A stretch of 7,199 nucleotides of DNA from NCBI GenBank assembly GCA_023445955.1, contig JAEXJH010000407.1:1-7199 (forward strand). The letters are read 5' to 3'. Below, piece after piece: positions 5,904 to 7,199 of this stretch. The stretch comes from Pseudomonadota bacterium (lineage in GTDB: Bacteria; Pseudomonadota; Alphaproteobacteria; Caulobacterales; Caulobacteraceae). Made by a program: the position numbers and the translations under genes. Under the pieces are notes generated by a model, which worked only from the letters and a program-made list of their open reading frames with translations, was not told the DNA's origin and made no database searches. Every line of letters begins with the position of its first letter. Positions within the stretch are counted from its first letter, which is position 1.

Positions 5904-7102
5904 TAGACGCGCTCGAAGGCCAGCGCCGCGCCCTGGCCGACGCCGATGCAGAGGGTGGCCAGGCCGCGCTTGCCGCCGGTGGCTTCCAGCTGGCGCAGCG
6001 CCGTCAGCACCAGCCGCGCTCCAGACGCGCCGAGCGGGTGGCCCAGCGCGATCGCGCCGCCATTGGCGTTCACATGGGCGCCGTCGTCGGGCAGGCCCAG
6101 TTGTCGCAGCACCGCCAGGCCCTGGGCGGCGAAGGCCTCGTTCAGCTCGACGGTGTCGAAGTCCCCGATCGAGAGACCGGTCTTGGCCAGCAGCTTCTGC
6201 ACCGCCGGCACCGGGCCGATGCCCATGACGCGCGGCGCGACGCCGGCGGTGGCATAGCCGGTGATGCGAGCGCGGGGCGTCAGGCCGTATCGCTTCACGG
6301 CGTCCTCGGAGGCGACGATCAGGGCCACCGCACCGTCGTTGACGCCCGAGGCGTTTCCGGCTGTCACCGTGCCGCCCTCGCGGACGACGGGCTTCAGCTT
6401 GGCCAGCGCCTCGAGCGTGGTCTCGCGCGGATGCTCGTCGCGGTCGACGATCGTGGGACCGGCCTTGCCGGGGATCTCGACGGGGGTGATCTCGCCGGCC
6501 AGGAAGCCATTGGCCTGGGCGGCCGCCGCCCGCTGCTGGCTGCGCAGGGCGAAGGCGTCCTGGTCCGCACGATTGACGCCGTAGTCGACCGCGACGTTCT
6601 CGGCGGTCTCGGGCATGGAGTCGACGCCGTACAGCTTCCGCATGGCGGGGTTGATGAACCGCCAGCCGATAGTGGTGTCGAAGATCTCGGCGTTGCGCGA
6701 GAAGGCGCTGTCGGCCTTGCCCATGACGAACGGGGCGCGGCTCATGCTCTCGACGCCGCCGGCGATGACGAGATCGTTGTGGCCGGAAGCGATGGCGCGG
6801 GCGGCGTAGCCGATGGCCTCCAAGCCCGAGGCGCAGAGGCGGTTGACGGTCACGCCCGGCACGCCGACCGGGTAGCCGGCCAGCAGCAGGCCCATGCGAG
6901 CGACGTTGCGGTTGTCCTCGCCGGCTTGGTTGGCGCAGCCCAGCACGACTTCGTCGATGGCGTCCAGGTCGAGGCCGGCGTTGCGGGCGGCCAGCGTCTT
7001 CAGCGGGATAGCCGCCAGGTCGTCGGCCCGTACCTTGGCGAGCGCGCCGCCATAGCGTCCGAAAGGCGTGCGGATCCCGTCACAGAGATAGGCGGTGGTC
7101 AT
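5903..7102 (-). CDS. pcaF: 3-oxoadipyl-CoA thiolase (acetyl-CoA acyltransferase)
   Basis: This 399-residue thiolase matches the usual length of the family. The enzyme cleaves 3-oxoadipyl-CoA with CoA to give succinyl-CoA and acetyl-CoA, the last step of the beta-ketoadipate pathway and also of phenylacetate and adipate breakdown. The nucleophile is Cys90 in NRLCASG. Other active-site elements are NEAF (321-324), His355 in [10 protein letters not shown] and Cys385 in CIGVGQG. The PcaF subgroup is suggested by [16 protein letters not shown] (55-70), [20 protein letters not shown] (146-165) and the CIGVGQG ending, which closely follow the Pseudomonas PcaF sequence as I remember it. The ATG at 7102 has a good ribosome binding site. 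This is the first gene of a leftward operon, with a dehydrogenase and a hydratase downstream. No pcaIJ CoA-transferase or other aromatic-pathway gene is visible, so the physiological pathway is open. A paralogue with another name (paaJ- or dcaF-like) cannot be excluded. Confidence 0.93.
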   Translation of the reverse strand: MTTAYLCDGIRTPFGRYGGALAKVRADDLAAIPLKTLAARNAGLDLDAIDEVVLGCANQAGEDNRNVARMGLLLAGYPVGVPGVTVNRLCASGLEAIGYAARAIASGHNDLVIAGGVESMSRAPFVMGKADSAFSRNAEIFDTTIGWRFINPAMRKLYGVDSMPETAENVAVDYGVNRADQDAFALRSQQRAAAAQANGFLAGEITPVEIPGKAGPTIVDRDEHPRETTLEALAKLKPVVREGGTVTAGNASGVNDGAVALIVASEDAVKRYGLTPRARITGYATAGVAPRVMGIGPVPAVQKLLAKTGLSIGDFDTVELNEAFAAQGLAVLRQLGLPDDGAHVNANGGAIALGHPLGASGARLVLTALRQLEATGGKRGLATLCIGVGQGAALAFERV

Positions 7103-7109
7103 GCTCAGG

Positions 7110-7113
7110 CTCC
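7110..7113 (-). promoter_or_regulatory. Ribosome binding site for the thiolase gene
   Basis: On the minus strand GGAG stands 7 bases before the ATG at 7102. This supports the chosen start. It is the only clear Shine-Dalgarno sequence in the leftward operon. Confidence 0.7.
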
Positions 7114-7132
7114 GATCGTGCGCTCAAACAAG

Positions 7133-7160
7133 TGTTAGAGTCGCGCGGCCCGGGCCTCAA
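7133..7160 (-). promoter_or_regulatory. Candidate promoter of the thiolase operon
   Basis: Read on the minus strand, TTGAGG (7160-7155) and CTAACA (7138-7133) could serve as -35 and -10 elements with a 16-base spacer, or TCTAAC with 15. The match to a housekeeping sigma factor is only fair. An A/T patch (7159-7168) lies at and just beyond the -35 element. Two palindromes sit close by: GGCCCGGGCC at 7147-7156, inside the spacer and -35 area, and AACA-AG-TGTT at 7127-7136, overlapping the -10. Either could be a repressor site, but both are short. The assignment rests on position and weak motif match. Confidence 0.25.
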
Positions 7161-7199
7161 AAAGTTTTCAGCGCCAGCCCCCGCCCAGGGCCTGGCCCA

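Larger units (their letters stand above)
7103..7199. other. Upstream region of the thiolase operon
   Basis: These 97 bases run from the thiolase start to the window edge and hold no convincing coding region. Besides the ribosome binding site and the promoter candidate, there is a GC-rich inverted repeat near the edge, CCAGG-G-CCTGG at 7186-7196. The stretch may be a shared control region if a divergent gene starts beyond the window. Confidence 0.4.

Noticed and set aside
4956..5906. A 316-codon + strand frame opposite the dehydrogenase gene
   Set aside because: It has no motif and is rich in Gly, Ala, Val, Asp and Gln, like other antisense shadows here. The dehydrogenase on the other strand is certain.
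6038..7138. A 366-codon + strand frame opposite the thiolase gene
   Set aside because: Antisense shadow of a gene with complete thiolase catalytic motifs.

Overview
The window is very GC-rich and packed with genes. Codon third positions are almost all G or C, and the genes overlap by 1 to 4 bases. This composition, the protein types and the GTG starts suggest an alphaproteobacterium, most likely Caulobacter or a close relative. That assignment is inferred from style and remembered protein families, not from a search. No RNA genes, insertion sequences, integrase genes or CRISPR repeats were seen, and no stretch over 300 bases lacks a gene.

Left half, + strand. A leader of about 145 bases begins with a run of 12 G directly at the window edge and may hold the tail of an upstream gene. 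It is followed by a two-gene unit. The first gene encodes a 672-residue TPR plus SPINDLY/O-GlcNAc-transferase-like (GT41) glycosyltransferase. The second overlaps it by 4 bases (GTGA) and encodes a 612-residue protein with an N-terminal methyltransferase-like segment and a C-terminal GT-A-like glycosyltransferase segment carrying a DxD motif. Together they look like a glycan or protein modification cassette whose acceptor is unknown.

Right half, - strand. A tight three-gene operon reads leftwards from about 7102: a 3-oxoadipyl-CoA thiolase (PcaF type), an acyl-CoA dehydrogenase and a MaoC/HTD2-type hot-dog hydratase. Each junction is a 1-base overlap (TAGTG, then TGATG). These enzymes cover three of the four steps of a beta-oxidation cycle; a 3-hydroxyacyl-CoA dehydrogenase is missing. 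With a PcaF-type thiolase, one reading is oxidation of a dicarboxylyl-CoA such as adipyl-CoA to succinyl-CoA and acetyl-CoA. The other is that the thiolase serves the beta-ketoadipate or phenylacetate pathway and the other two genes act on another acyl-CoA.

The two units converge, with only 6 bases between their stop codons near 4000. The points most worth a second look are the fused second gene of the modification cassette, the relocated catalytic glutamate in the dehydrogenase, the composition of the thiolase operon, and the poly-G tract ahead of the glycosyltransferase.
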